Part shown: in pieces, positions 1 to 11,934 of the stretch
Layout: each line of letters starts with the position of its first letter
Position numbering within the stretch: the stretch's first letter is position 1
DNA from: Mixophyes australis
Taxonomy: Eukaryota; Chordata; Amphibia; Anura; Limnodynastidae
Direction: 5' to 3'
Assembly (NCBI GenBank): GCA_036250195.1
Contig: JAVHZZ010000002.1
Coordinates: 369,963,124-370,027,123, forward strand
DNA: 64,000 bases
Notes under the pieces: model-generated
The model's database searches: none
Told to the model about the DNA's origin: nothing
The model's input: only the letters and a program-made list of their open reading frames with translations
Made by a program: the position numbers and the translations under genes

Positions 1-249
1 GAATTGCAGCCGAAAGCCAACCTTTGATGTGGAATCCAGGTCAAGCAACTCAACTATGCATGAAAACATAGGAACTGGGGTGCAGAAAAATGGCAGAAAG
101 TGCTCTGTACTGAGTCAAAATTTTAAATATTTGGCTGTAACAGAAGGCAGTTTGTTTACCAAAGATGAAGCTACCAACCCCTACCACCATACTTTACCTC
201 TGTCATTCTAAGCCCCTTCCTTGGCACTCCATCCTAACTCGCTACCTTT

Positions 250-1012
250 AGAGATGGTCCTGTTCCGTTGAGCCTGTTCCGTTGAGCACATATGGAGAAA
301 GTCCCATTCCGATTCAGACTTTATCCATTTCAAATTCATCCTGTCATCCTATTACGCTGCCATCTCTTTTGCCAAACAGTCCTACTTAAAAGGCCTTATC
401 TCCTCAGTCCAAAAACCTGTTGCCTATTTTCCACCATAAACTCCCTCCTCTGCCACCTGCCTCCACCACCCGTGACTTTGGTTCTTACTTCAAGGGGAAA
501 ATCAACTCCATCTGCCATGATATCTCTTTCCTATAATGCTCCCTCCCCCACCTCAACCCATTTCAAAGCCCACTGCCACTCTGTCCACCTTTACTCATGT
601 CACAGACTCTGAGGTCCTCTCACTCCTCCCTTCCTTTTGCTCCTCAACCTGTTCTCTTGACCCTGCTTTAACCTGCCTCCTCCACTTTCTCCTCTAACAC
701 TCGCATTCACCTAGCTCAACTTTTCAACCTATCTCTCCGTACAGGCATCTTCTCTTCTGCCTTCAAACATGCTCTCATCATGCCCATGGTCAAAAAACCA
801 TCCCATGACACTGCTTCTCCAGCTACCGCCCCATATCTCAACTCCCATTCCTTTCCAAGCTTCTTGAAAGGCAAGTCTACAACTGTTTAACACACTTTCT
901 CATTGTTCACTCACTCCTCGATCCCTTACAGTCAGGCTTCCACTCTCTCCACTCCACTGAGACTACCCCCACCTAGTTGACTAATGACCTACCCATGGCT
1001 AAGTCGAAGGTC
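250..1012 (+). mobile_element. L2/CR1-clade LINE fragment, RT N-terminal part
   Basis: A pyrimidine-rich, frame-broken remnant of a non-LTR retrotransposon. Near 830-1010 the plus strand translates, with frameshifts, into typical L2-clade reverse transcriptase text: an RPIS-like block, a [13 protein letters not shown] block, a STET-like block and TNDLxMAKSK. The same blocks occur in the longer LINE copy at about 48550-48720, which supports the call. The reading frame contains stops and indels, so no protein can be made. Coding text stops at about 1012 and resumes at about 1771, so the copy carries an internal insertion. The first 250 bases show nothing I recognise. Confidence 0.7.
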
Positions 1013-1770
1013 CACTTCTGGGGAAGTGGGGATTCTTTTGGGAGGTCACCTTGGACGCCTGCGTTTGTCTTGTGTTGGTGTGTAGGTATGGTGGTTCCTG
1101 CCTTTACGGATTTGACAGTGGGTACTGTTTCAAAGAAGATGCTTCCGTGGCGCAGCTTGGGGTGTTGTCTTTTTGTATTGTAGTTATGTCACTGTGGCCT
1201 CTATGGTGTACCTTTCTTTAGTTTATTTTTGTTGTGCTCTTTGTGCTGACTGTTTTCGGTTTGGCTGTTTGAATCTAGTTTGTTTTCTGTTCCTTTCCTG
1301 TGTGGGACAGAAGAGGGGGGAGTAAAGCAGGTGTGGTGGAAGGGAAACAGTTGTTTTTAAAGCTGCTTTGAGGAAATATATTTTCCCTTGTGCGGTAGCA
1401 CTTGACTTTTAGTTTCAAGTACTTTTGCAGTGTGTAGCGTGCTTACATTATAGCACTTTAGCATACAGGTAGTATAGCTCTTTTGCTTTTTAGTATATTG
1501 CTCTTCCTCTGAGTGATTATAGCTCTGGTTATATAGCTCTCTATGTTTATAGATGTAAATGTCTATAGCTCTTGATGTCTGTGGCACATTGTCTATAGCT
1601 CTGTATGTTTAAGCCCTAGTTGTATTTCTTTTGCAGTGTTTACAGCCAGCTCTGTTTATTGCTCTTATGGTATGCAGCTTGGGGTTTGTTTTTGCTGCAG
1701 TGGGATTTTGGTTGAATACAGCTCTCATTTGTTTATAGTTCTTGCGGTTGTGTCTGGGGTTTCCATGCTT
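1013..1770. other. Insertion of unknown type splitting the L2 fragment
   Basis: About 760 bp separate two collinear parts of the same LINE reverse transcriptase. The segment has no convincing coding frame. Its second half is T-rich and repeats short words built on TATAGCTCT (about nine degenerate copies between 1465 and 1745). I see no clear terminal inverted repeats or target-site duplication, so the class of the insertion is unknown. Confidence 0.45.
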
Positions 1771-2250
1771 TTTGCTTCTTGACCTCCCTATCACTTTGAC
1801 ACAGTTGACCATCCTCTCCTCCTTGAAACCCTTCACTCCCTCTGCCTTTGCGGTACTGCCCTGGTTTACCTTCTACCTCTCTGATTGTTCTTTCAGTGTC
1901 TCTGCCTCTGGTACCTGCTCCCCTCCTGCTCTAAGGCTCTGTTCTTGGCCATTATTTTTCTCTCTTTACACCTCCTCTCTTGGTCAAATCATCCACCAAC
2001 TAGCGTCATATCCCCATCTCTGATCTCCTTTATGGTTGTTGGTGGCGCTCACTCCCCTGTTCCCCATGCATGCTGCCTGTGGGTCATCATTGACTTCACC
2101 CTCAATTTCACTCCCCATATCTAGTGCAGCATAGCAACAAGTTTTCCTCTCCCAATGTTCCTCTTCCACTATGTCTCTCTGCAAAACCCTCCATTGACTC
2201 CCCATTCCCTCTACAGTACAATGCAAGTTGCTTAGCCTTACCTTATAAAG
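1771..2250 (+). mobile_element. L2/CR1-clade LINE fragment, RT C-terminal part
   Basis: Continuation of the fragment that stops at about 1012. The plus strand gives LLDL...ITLTQLTILSSLKP, the degraded equivalent of the [20 protein letters not shown] block at about 48740-48800, followed by later RT text. Stops and indels occur throughout. It is an old, dead copy. Confidence 0.65.
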
Positions 2251-2264
2251 CACTCTTTAGTGTC

Positions 2265-2476
2265 AAGAAATTGACTACTTTCACAAATATCAACTTTAAA
2301 TTTCAGTGTACAAATAAGCTATCAAGTATTTGTGTGCTACATGAAAAAAAACAGTCAGTATTTAACTTATGTGCAAAACATAATACTAATCTGCACCCCT
2401 TGCATTGTAACATGGTTTTGTCCAGGAGACTGAAATAAGAAATTTCTCAAGTTAAGATCCTTAATGAATCAGGCCC
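2265..2476 (+). repeat. MITE-like repeat with invertible 53-bp core, copy 1
   Basis: This segment matches 45522-45714 on the opposite strand across about 140 bp, ending with the word TTAATGAATCAGGCCCC. Its core (2282-2334) is bounded by the perfect 8-bp inverted repeats CACAAATA and TATTTGTG. Relative to the flanks, the core lies in the opposite orientation in the other copy. The family resembles short non-autonomous DNA transposons, but the class is not proven. Confidence 0.6.
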
Positions 2477-4233
2477 CTTGTTTCTATGTCCCTACTAGGA
2501 ACCCTAGTAGGGGCATAGCAAGATGGGATGACTGCTGGTTGGAAAGTATGGCTAAAATAGAATAATAATGGGGGAGGGTAAAATAGGATTCTGGAGAGAG
2601 AAGAGGAGTTTGGAGAAGAGTGTGGTGAATTTGAGTAGGAGAAGAGAGTAAGTAAATTGATTAGGTGCATTTTGGAGTGATGTGAAAGATGGCATGGATA
2701 TGGCTTAGCTAGGGTAGGTAATGAGAGAGTGGGAAGAAAAAATTGATCCAAAATATGCAGGGCGATGGTGGAGATGGAGGCTACTTTACTGCCCCCAGCT
2801 GGAGATAATAAAATACTCAGTCTCTGCAGTTTTCACACGTGGTCCAGGATGCTGACAGTTGGGCTCATTGAGTCCAGCAGTCAAGCTCATATGGTACCAG
2901 CAACCACAGTTGAAGTTGTATGTATTACCAGACTAGGAAGTACTTTTAATAAATGTAATTATATAGACTGTGTGCCTATCTGCTGATAAGACTGCCTTTG
3001 TGAGATTTTGTACTCTTGTTTCTTGCATTCAATGGCTACCTGAGACCTACTGTCAGCAACTCCGTCTATTTTAATCCTCCTAACTCTCTGTCTGAGGGAC
3101 CCTTTATGTGATGATGACTTATTGAGAGAAATATGGAGCTCATCATGGACCTAGATGGAGACAAGTAGATGACACCCACAAACAAAAGTGAATTTCCAAA
3201 GCCAATGGAGTTCAAGTCTACAATATACAGTATATTGTTCCAATATTTACCTTTAGCTTACATGGAGGTGTTCACCTATAAATTAATGGATTCATTTTAA
3301 GTCAGGGAAATGGGAGCTGATACCTCGGGGACAGAGAGCAGTTTTCTGATCTGTCTTCATTAGTTAAATATATTTTACTGTGTCTACAAAGATGTTATGT
3401 ATTTACTTGGGAGCGTATTTATAGGGGGACACATTTGCACTCCAATCGTACGTAAGAAACGACGCACACAAAAAAAAAAAACAGGCCACATACCGAAAAT
3501 AATTATCCCGGGGTTTTCTAAGGCTCAGAGGGGTGAGTTGATGCCAAGGGGAGGCGCTGGAAGTATTATTTGCTAATTCTGTTCCCTAGGCTAGTTTATC
3601 TCGCTAAAGGACAACATTGACAATGAGATACACATTTGCTACAGCTTATTTTCCACATTCCAATTAAGTTACATTATTTATTAACTAGAATGCATGAAGG
3701 GGGTTCTTGTTATTGGGAGTGATGGCAACATGATTAGGGAACTTCTCATTGACACATCTTTTTGTTTTTACTATTTGTTTTATGCAGCTTTGAAATGCAC
3801 TAGCTGGTACTTCACATGGACCAATTGCTTGAAGTTTGGCATATGCAGCACCCAACAAACAGTGACTTTACATTCTTTTGTAATATGCTAAATACATCAA
3901 TATATAATGTCTATACGAGAATAAATTATTTCTATGTCCATTATTGCACTCTCAGATTGGAGTGAAAAACTTGCCTGTAAAGACATTGCTGTTTTATATC
4001 TGCTCTGCAAAGTCACAGAATATCGGCGACTTGCACAATGTGCAGATTTATACATTTACCCCCAGGAGTAGCTTTAATCTGCATGTGCTACATGCTATTT
4101 ATTTTTGCTAAACCGAAGAGATAAAAAGGGGAGATGTGTATTATTGGGATGATTGTTCTTCTTCTGTTTCTGTCCATCACGTTGATGATAAAATAGGAAA
4201 ACAATGGGGACAGAGTTCAGGGGATAAATGTAT
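2477..4233. other. No gene recognised
   Basis: About 1.75 kb of AT-rich sequence. Open frames are short and look random. There are small homopolymers (poly-A near 3470) and a repeat-like phrase (catttacccccagg, about 4048) of the kind found at frog MITE ends. I see no exon with plausible splice sites. Confidence 0.5.
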
Positions 4234-4335
4234 GGCCAGCACGGTGGTGTAGTGGTTAGCACTTCTGCCTTACAGCACTGGGGTCATGAGTTCAATTCCC
4301 GACCATTGCCTTATCTGTGAGGAGTTTGTATGTTC
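4234..4335 (+). mobile_element. tRNA-derived SINE, head only
   Basis: The 5' head of a tRNA-derived SINE. A pol III A box (TGGTGTAGTGG, about 4245) and a B box (GAGTTCAATTCC, about 4287) are present with normal spacing. The copy is cut off after the phrase GAGTTTGTATGTTC. The same family occurs on the minus strand at 20725-20870 and 43890-44046, so the head sequence is confirmed inside this window. Confidence 0.8.
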
Positions 4336-4489
4336 ATGTAAAATCGCCAGAGTTGTGCTTCTGTCAAAATCACTATTTGCAAAATCGCTAGAGATCAAAC
4401 TCCCGACTGTTTGCCACTCCAGCTATACAAGTCTCAAATGTATGAAGCTGCGATTAAGCAAACTGAGGAGAGTTTGCTTTAAAACACGC

Positions 4490-4740
4490 CAGATACAACA
4501 CGCTGCTGCAGCACTCCCTAGGGAATCCAGCCCAGCGCTAAACAGCCTGGGGTTGGTTAGTCATTATGGCAGGAGGACCCCTGCCGCGTGTCCCCTTGCT
4601 ATAGTGCCACAAACCCCAGCTGGTTTGCCTAGTGCTGGTTCAATTAAAATAGGGGTGGCACCATGCAAAATTTTTCCCCGATTTTCACAGAATCAGCAGT
4701 AGGCTGGCAGCACTAGGGTTAAGACTAAATAGAGGGGGAC
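4490..4740 (+). repeat. Dispersed 'CACTCCCTAGGGAATCCAG' repeat, copy outside the Harbinger
   Basis: About 250 bp sharing ordered blocks (CTCCCTAGGGAATCCAG, CAGCGCT, TGCTATAGTGC, GCAGTAGG, CACTAGGGTTAAG) with 12665-12880 and more weakly with 13420-13530. A reverse-oriented relative lies at 11940-12130. The family is dispersed and non-coding. One copy lies just outside and several lie inside the Harbinger element. From 4741 to 5267 I see only AT-rich sequence with a short repeat phrase (catttacctccagg). Confidence 0.6.
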
Positions 4741-5267
4741 CCCACGCTTTTTTTTTTTTAAACTTTGATCCATTTTTAACATTTTCTACATCTGCCGGGA
4801 CCTCTGGCTGTATTGCAGAACAGTGTAACAGTGATGTGTTTATACAACCTGCTGCTACAACACAGGAGAGTTAGCTAACACGGGAGTGTTTTACATCGCA
4901 GCAAAGTGCCAGAGATGACCAGCGGTTTTGAAGATCAGGGTAAAAATCGCAGCTTGATACATTTGAGAAAATTTTTACTAAAATCACGTGTTATCACCGG
5001 CGATTTGCCGTGATTTTAACACGTTGAAGAAATTCGGACCTCGATACATTTACCTCCAGGTGTAATAAAAGTATCAGAGCTCTTTATGTTTAAATTTGGG
5101 TGCTATGAGCATCGCCCAAATCACAGTGGTCACTGTAATAAAACCCCCACTGTGCTACTAATAGGGGAAGGGGGATTTGGGTATTCCTAATTTAGCTATT
5201 TTTTTGGAGCGTTAATGGATTTACAGTAAGTAACAAGTTATAGAGCATAATGTAATTTTCTCACATA

Positions 5268-5291
5268 GGGGGGTATTCAATTGTTAGCGAG
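5268..5291 (+). repeat. Left terminal inverted repeat of the Harbinger element
   Basis: Six G followed by TATTCAATTGTTAGCGAG. It is identical over 24 bases to the reverse complement of 16361-16384. Confidence 0.95.
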
Positions 5292-5304
5292 ACGCGTTAA
5301 AATT

Positions 5305-5420
5305 TCGCGCTCGAAAAAGAAAAAAAATTCCGCGCTCGTTTATTGCCGTTTGAGCGCTCGTTTTAAAAACAAACTCGCTCAATGCAAATGTTTTTTTGCA
5401 TCCTCCGCCTCGCGCTCTAC
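5305..5420 (+). promoter_or_regulatory. Left subterminal GCGCTCG repeats, likely transposase/Myb binding sites
   Basis: The word GCGCTCG occurs at about 5307, 5333 and 5356, with a GCGCTCT variant at about 5412. Matching words lie near the right end (about 16306 and 16345). The related MITE at 23834-24052 also carries GAGCGCTCG near its ends. Clustered subterminal motifs are typical binding sites for Harbinger proteins. Binding is inferred. Confidence 0.6.
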
Positions 5421-5743
5421 TATTGGTCCTAGCGAGTTTGAAATCTAAGGGGAGTGTTTTACGCTGGCAGCTCAGTATGAAAAAATAATGCAGCCAACAG
5501 CAAACTGTCATTTGCTGATAGCTGTTGGCTGACTTGGTTGGTGACTGCTGTGGCTTGTGACTCCTGAGGCTTGTGACTCCTGACTGCTCTCCATTGCTTT
5601 AATCTTCGAAATTGGATTAGTGAGTTGACTCTACACTGCACTATACACATATTTTTTATAAAAAATAACATTTTATTTTTTACAATACAGGCAAATACAC
5701 ACAAGAATATACTACAGACATACCACACTTATTTAATTGCACC

Positions 5744-5746
5744 CAC

Positions 5747-5779
<33 letters not shown>

Positions 5780-5781
5780 CT

Positions 5782-5842
<61 letters not shown>
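5744..5842 (+). repeat. (CA)n(TA)n microsatellite
   Basis: CA dinucleotides followed by a long TA run. It lies in the 5' non-coding part of the Harbinger element and open frames across it are meaningless. Confidence 0.95.
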
Positions 5843-6340
5843 CATTTACATACACACACATTTTTAAAAAAAAAATTATTTTTTTCCTGTATTTAAGCAA
5901 TTGCAGTTTTGACTTGTTTTAGGATAAAAATTGAATTAGTTTGCATTTACTTTTTTGCAGTCTACATAGGGTATTGCACGTAGTTTTGTCCCTTAAAAAT
6001 TATAATATAATTTAGTTAAAATACAACTGCTATATTTTTATCTAGTGTTACATTTTTTTTTTGCTGTATTTCTACAGTTGTATTATTGTCCTTTTTCCCT
6101 TAGTTATCATTTAGTTTTCTGTAGTTTATAGATTGTATTTAACCTAGTTTGGTCCCTTAAAAATTATATTATAATTTTTTTTTAATACAACTGAATTTTT
6201 TTTTTTAGTCAAGTACTTGTGTAGTTTAATTAATTGTTATTAGTATTATAGTAGGATATTGTACTGTATCCTTAGGCAAGTGTTGTTAAATAGTCAATAG
6301 TTTTTATTTATTTTTGCAAAGAAAATTTATTAGAGTAGCC

Positions 6341-8412
6341 ATGTCTAGGGAGCGTAGGGATTCTTCTTCTTCTTCTACACAGGGAACCCAAGAAGAAATT
6401 GTCAGCAGTGGCGAGGAATGGAGAGACCGTCCTGAGGAGCGCCAAGAAGAAAGAAGGCGGCAGCAGTTTGTGAGCAGCGTGCAAGCCAGCACAAGCACCC
6501 AGCAGCAACATCTTACAGAGAGTGGATCTGATGATGAAGAAGGACCATCTGTAACACGATCCAGGCGCTTCACACTTGAGGAGAATGAAGTCCTTGTTGC
6601 TGGGGTACTGCAACATTACGAGACACTGAAGGGTGCCCAATCGCTGAAGGCGTCCTTCAAGCATAAGCAGAAGATTTGGTCCCAGATTGCCTCTGCTGTG
6701 TCCGCAGTAGGTGTTCGAGTACGATCAGTTGCGGTTTGCATGAAACGCTTTCGGGACTGCAAGCGCACCACGAAGGCAAAGATGGCAGCCGTTGCCCGTC
6801 ATTCTAGGGGAACCGGTGGTGGCAAGCCACTGCGCCTAAAATTTAAGCCTTGGGAGAAGAAGATGCGGCAAATTCTCAGTGATGATCTTGTGGAAGGAGT
6901 GGAAGGGACAGTGGACACCCTTGATCCATCCACCTTCCAGCCACGAGGTATGTATAATTGTCTATAAAAGTGACGATGTCAATTAAATTTGTATAGAATT
7001 CTAAAATTATTTTTACAATTTTGCAGAACAAGATGCAGCACAAAGGAGAAGACATGAAAGTGAAGCAGTACCCCGGAAGAGAAAATCCAAATCAGGAGGT
7101 AAATGGCAAATGTATAATAAATTTTTTTTTTTTTTGTAATTTTTTTTTTTACTTGCCTTGCCAAAATCTTATATAAAGATGTACTAATAAATCTTTCTTT
7201 AATGTATTTTAGATTTGGGTTCTTCTCAAGGACACAAGGGCCAGAGGAGTGTCGAAGGAGAAGGTATGATATAAAGATGTAACATGCATGTATACATGCT
7301 CCATAGATTACATACTTTACACTACACATTACACCCATTATAGTGCTAGATTTACTAAGCTGCGGGTTAGCAAAAGTGTGGCTGTTGCCTATAGCAACCA
7401 ATTAGATTCTAGCTTTATATGAAAGCTAGAATTAGATTGATTGCTATAGGCAACATCCCCAATTTTTTTAATCAACAGCTTATTAAATGTAGCCCTTAAA
7501 CTTTTAACCTTAAAGCAATATTATTCACACATAACAGTTTTTATGGACAATATCACCTATGTTAAATAAAAAAAAAAAAAGTTCCATAATAAAGTTGTTT
7601 ATTATTTTATTAGGTTTTACATCACAATTTAATCAAACATATTTGTGTATGTATGTACATACATCATCATCACCATTTTTTTATAGTGCCACAGATTCCA
7701 CAGCACTGTATCGAGAAATCACTCACATCAGTCCCTGCACCATTCCAATAGCAGTCAATTAACCTACAAGTGTGTGTATATATATATATCTACATGTACA
7801 CATACATATCTACATATACACATACATATTTACATGTTTATAATTTTGTCATAGTAAGATAGAAATGTATATCATTTGTCTAATAATACCAGGGAATTGA
7901 TGTCACACTTGTTACTATAATTATTGCATGCAATTAATATATATCAAAAAAATATTATTCCAATGTAAAATGTAAGTTGTTATTTTTGGTGCATCTAATA
8001 TTTCCATAAAATTGTCCAAAAAAAAAAAATGTAATGTTATTGCTTCTATATAACTAAAAATAAATTTTTTTTTTTATTATAGGTGTGACATTGCTTATGC
8101 CAAGACAAGTCGCAGTGGAAGTAGCGACAACGGCTTCCAATCAAGGTATATATTGTGATCAAGTAGATAGAATATATTTTAAATATAGTACATTTTGCAA
8201 AGCTTATTATAATTATTTGTTACAGAAAAAGAAAGCCGTTTAACCAAGTCTACTCATCCTGCCCAAACTGTTGAACCAACTAAAAAAGGTAATTATATTT
8301 GCATTGTAAAACAATATGCATATATCTCCTTCTCTCTCTTTTACTATAACTCTCTCTCTTGTTATATCACTGTCGCTCTTAGGTCTATCAATGTCTCTCT
8401 CTATTTTACTCA

Positions 8413-8465
<53 letters not shown>

Positions 8466-8549
8466 ACTATCACTCTCTCTTTTACTATAACTCTCTCTCT
8501 TGTTATATCACTGTCGCTCGTAGGTCTATCAATGTCTCTCTCTATTTCA

Positions 8550-8580
<31 letters not shown>

Positions 8581-10288
8581 ACTATCACTCTCTCTTTTAA
8601 CTGTCACTCTCCCTCTTTTTTTCTTTAATATTGCTTTATCTCTCTCTATCTTTTCCTTTCACTATCACACTCTCTCACTCACTATTCCTCATTGTCACTC
8701 TTGATTACTATTTAAATCCTTGTCAACAATTAATAATAGCATTTAATAGTATTTTAAAATTAACTTACAGCTCACAAGAGAAGAAGAGTGACTGAGGTAC
8801 ACGTCTCGGAACCTGTTGCTGATGTACAGCGAGGTAATGTTTACACAGAATTAATTTTTTGTTTGGTCTCAGCAACTTTTTTTTTTAATGTCTCATTTTT
8901 TTTCATCTATATACCTATCTATCTATCTCTCTATCTATCTATCTATCTATATATAGATATATATGTAATAATTTATTTTATCTAATTTATTTTTATGTAT
9001 AGAAGGCCGACCCGTTGAAGAGATGTGTGAAGAAGGGGGAACATCAATAACCCTTGCTCATAGTTGTGAAGGTATGAAGATGTTGAAAATTGTGTGTACA
9101 TAACTATCTAGCAATATAATCGTATTTTTTTTTCAGATCCATAGGAATATACATATTGTAATTGTACACATGTATCATTTTAGATAATGAAATGTCTCAC
9201 ATATTTTTGGGGTATTTAATAGACAAATTTTAATTTTTATTTGTTTATTTTATGTTTTAGAATCCATCATCCCAAGGGAACAGGTGGTAACACCAGTATC
9301 CACCTTTTTTTCTCAAGCTGCCATGGAAGAAATAGCATCTCCTGTCTGCTCAGTAACCGGTGACTAATTTTTTTTATTTTCTTTTTAATCAGAATACATG
9401 CATTACTCAAATAATTTTAAACATTGAAATCATATAATGTAATATCTGAATAATTGATGTATGTTTTTTTTTTTTGGTTTTACAGAGGAATTAGAACATG
9501 ACAGTCAATCACTGACATTTTCGCCAGCTGACAGTTTGGTCCACGAAGATGCTGCAACAAGATTTGAGATGCTACAGCAAGCCTTCCCCAACCTTCAAGT
9601 TCCAACCACCGAAGGGGAAGGTCCATCTCAAGCAAGGGTACCTTCCACAGGCACCAGTCTTCCAACACAACTGGTGCACGGTCTGCCAGAACAAGCCACT
9701 CGGTTTCATTCCATCACAGACTTTGCCAGAAAGATGGAAGGAAGGCAGGAAACATCTCGCCGAAATATGGAAGACAGAGTTCAGAGAATTGGTGACTCGG
9801 TAGACCGTTTAACGTCTGTTGTGGAAGAGGTACGAAGCTCCCGTAATACCACCAATTCGTTACTGGAGCGACTCATCACAGTGCACAGTGAAATGTCAGC
9901 ATCGATTCAAGTAAATAACAACTTACAAACGCGAATGGCTGCTGCAATGGAGCAGAATACAGCAGTGTATTACCAGATGAATCAATCCATGGCACAGATG
10001 CATATGCTACAACAACAACAGACAATGCATCTGCAAATGCTGTCAATGCATGTAATGAATATCAGTGAAGAGCTGAGACTCCGGCGAGTACAGGGTAATG
10101 TTTCAGTCCCATTAGCCGATTGGAACATTTCTGGATTTGTTCCCCCAACACCACAGCAGAGGACGTCATCTGCACTACACACCCCCATGGTGGAAGTAAG
10201 AAGAGCGGAGTCAGCAAGGAGGAGATTGTTACAGGAACATCCAGAAGAGGAAATCATCAACCCCGTCTCATCTGAGGAAGAAGGGTAA
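6341..10288 (+). CDS. Harbinger Myb/SANT-like DNA-binding protein, nine exons
   Basis: Predicted exons: 6341-6947, 7027-7098, 7213-7263, 8083-8145, 8226-8288, 8771-8833, 9003-9071, 9261-9359 and 9486-10288. Each junction has GT...AG and every intron is phase 1. The joined frame is 1890 bp (629 aa) with no internal stop. The ATG at 6341 is the first in frame. Residues about 1-75 are Ser/Glu/Gln-rich. Residues about 76-147 form a Myb/SANT or trihelix-like domain (RRFTLEENEVLVAGVL, then KIWSQIASAV and VCMKRFRDC). A basic stretch follows. The short internal exons are polar and low in complexity, with basic patches such as KRRRV. The last exon has a Met/Gln-rich helical region suited to dimerisation. 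Harbinger elements need such a protein to bind DNA and help import the transposase (known for the superfamily). It lies convergent with the transposase gene. Exon boundaries are my prediction. Confidence 0.82.
7340..7498. mobile_element. Palindromic MITE ('CTATAGCAACCAAT' family) in a Myb-gene intron
   Basis: The halves are inverted copies of each other: ...GCCTATAGCAACCAATTAG... and its reverse complement, flanked by TTTACTAAGCTGCGGGTT-like ends. The family is also present at 21134-21309 and 31984-32159. It is nested inside the Harbinger intron between 7263 and 8083. Confidence 0.75.
7661..7765 (-). mobile_element. SINE/L2-type 3' tail fragment
   Basis: Reads (minus strand) as the 3' tail seen at 43719-43830: a GAGTGATTT-like word, then GTGCTGTGGAATCTGTGGCAC-like text and a (GATG)n end. 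It sits in the same Harbinger intron as the MITE just upstream. Confidence 0.6.
8325..8700 (+). repeat. Polypyrimidine (CT)n tract with a 141-bp duplication
   Basis: CT-rich tract in the fifth intron of the Myb gene. A block containing TTACTATAACTC, TTGTTATATCACTGTCGCTC and GTCTATCAATGTCTC occurs at about 8341 and again at about 8482, so the period is 141 bp. The long open frames here come from the simple sequence. Confidence 0.85.
8912..8962 (+). repeat. (ATCT)n microsatellite
   Basis: Tetranucleotide run with an AT-rich end, in an intron of the Harbinger Myb gene. Confidence 0.9.
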
Positions 10289-10591
10289 GAAAATGATTAG
10301 TTAAAAGAAGCGTATAACTGATAATAGGTTAGTGACATAAAAACAAAAATATGTCATATGTACAGTAATGTCTATTTCTTATACGAATGTAAATGTATCC
10401 TAATTTCTATGTTTTACATTCAATTCTAGGTAACCCAGAAGCATCGTGGATCAAAATGCGTAGGAAGTGAAAGCAAGAGGATAACATCATCCAAAAGCAT
10501 TACGTTACAATGTTATTTGGTATTTATTTATTTCTCTCTAGGATGCATGCCTGAAATGTCTGAGTCTCCGTGTGTGTATGTGTGTCTGTCT

Positions 10592-10702
<111 letters not shown>

Positions 10703-11433
10703 TAAATAAATTTTTCCTTTTTTTTTTTTATTCTTGAGAAAATTTAAGTAATCATATTTTTTGTTTTTTATCCTAACACAGGAAAAAGTGAAATGTACAG
10801 ACCTTTCAACATCAGGAATGATCAGCATTGTTAAATATTTGGTGAGTTTGTTTCAGTTTATTCTTTTTCATGAAAATGTAATTTTTTAATTTTTTGTGCA
10901 GAATGGAAGGGATATGATGTGACATGGACAATGAATATTGTACTCCATACTGATCCTTCCTTGTTTTAAAAGTTATGTTTGTATTTTGTTAAAAAATACA
11001 GGTTTTACATACACTTCTTTCTTTTTACTTTTTTAAGATTGCACCCAAATATTGGATGGATACAACTTTCAGGAACATGGAATGGAAAATTGCAGACATA
11101 ACTAGAGTTTTCAGGTAAAAAACTATATAACTATTGACTTAGACATACATTTTTAATGCAGTCTATTTTTGAATGTTAACATTTTTCTCCTTATCAAGAG
11201 TCCAACAATAGGATATGTTTTGTGTCCATATAAACTAAAGCACTATATATCAATGTTCCAGTATTTAGATGTGAAATGTAATATTAATTTCAAAGATAAG
11301 CTTTTAATAAAAAAAAATTTCTTGCAGATGTTCGGATGGAATTGGTGGATGTCATTTTAAAGAAACAGCTTGAAAATCCAAGGGACTGAATGAACTTAAG
11401 AAAAATGTATTAAAAATCTTATGTATTTTGTAC

Positions 11434-11439
11434 AATAAA
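11434..11439 (+). terminator. Polyadenylation signal of the Harbinger Myb gene
   Basis: AATAAA followed by a T-rich stretch, 1.1 kb after the stop codon at 10288 and before the repeat cluster that separates the two convergent genes. It is the best AATAAA in this interval. Confidence 0.55.
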
Positions 11440-11934
11440 ATTTTACTTTTGAATTTATTGTTCCTTTAATTATTAGATAGATACACCTTCATCAAATGCA
11501 GTTACCTTGCTAATATTTTAGGGGGATAGTATTACCATTTTTTAAAGTTGGGATGTTGTAGACTTGTTAACTGTGAACTACTGCAACCATTTTTTAAAAA
11601 AAAAAAAAAACAGCACATGACAATAGAGAGAATAGACATGACATTTTTACATGTACCCTAAACTTTTTTGTATACATGTATGACGGTTGTAATGGCTCCT
11701 ACTCTGATATATAGTCATTAGTGGTTAAATTTGCATACATATTTTTATTTTAATTAAATATAAAAATAAAAAAGTTGTGGTTAGGTAAGAAATAGTATTA
11801 TTAAATTAACTTCCAGGGAAAGAGTTGAATGTTTAACACTCAAGACAGCAGTTTGAGATAATTTTCAATGGGATTAAACTAAGTATAGCGTTTTCTTTAA
11901 AAAGGTATTGTTACAACAGGGTGTATTATAGCCA

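Noticed and set aside
4245..4300. Functional tRNA gene
   Set aside because: A and B boxes are present, but the sequence is the head of a SINE repeated elsewhere in the window and does not fold as a complete tRNA.
4286..4702. 138-codon open frame
   Set aside because: It runs through a SINE head and a dispersed repeat and shows no protein-like features.
5625..5922. Open frames over CA/TA repeats
   Set aside because: Simple-sequence translations.
8240..8600. Open frames of alternating Arg-Glu or Ser-Leu
   Set aside because: Translation of a (CT)n microsatellite, not a protein.
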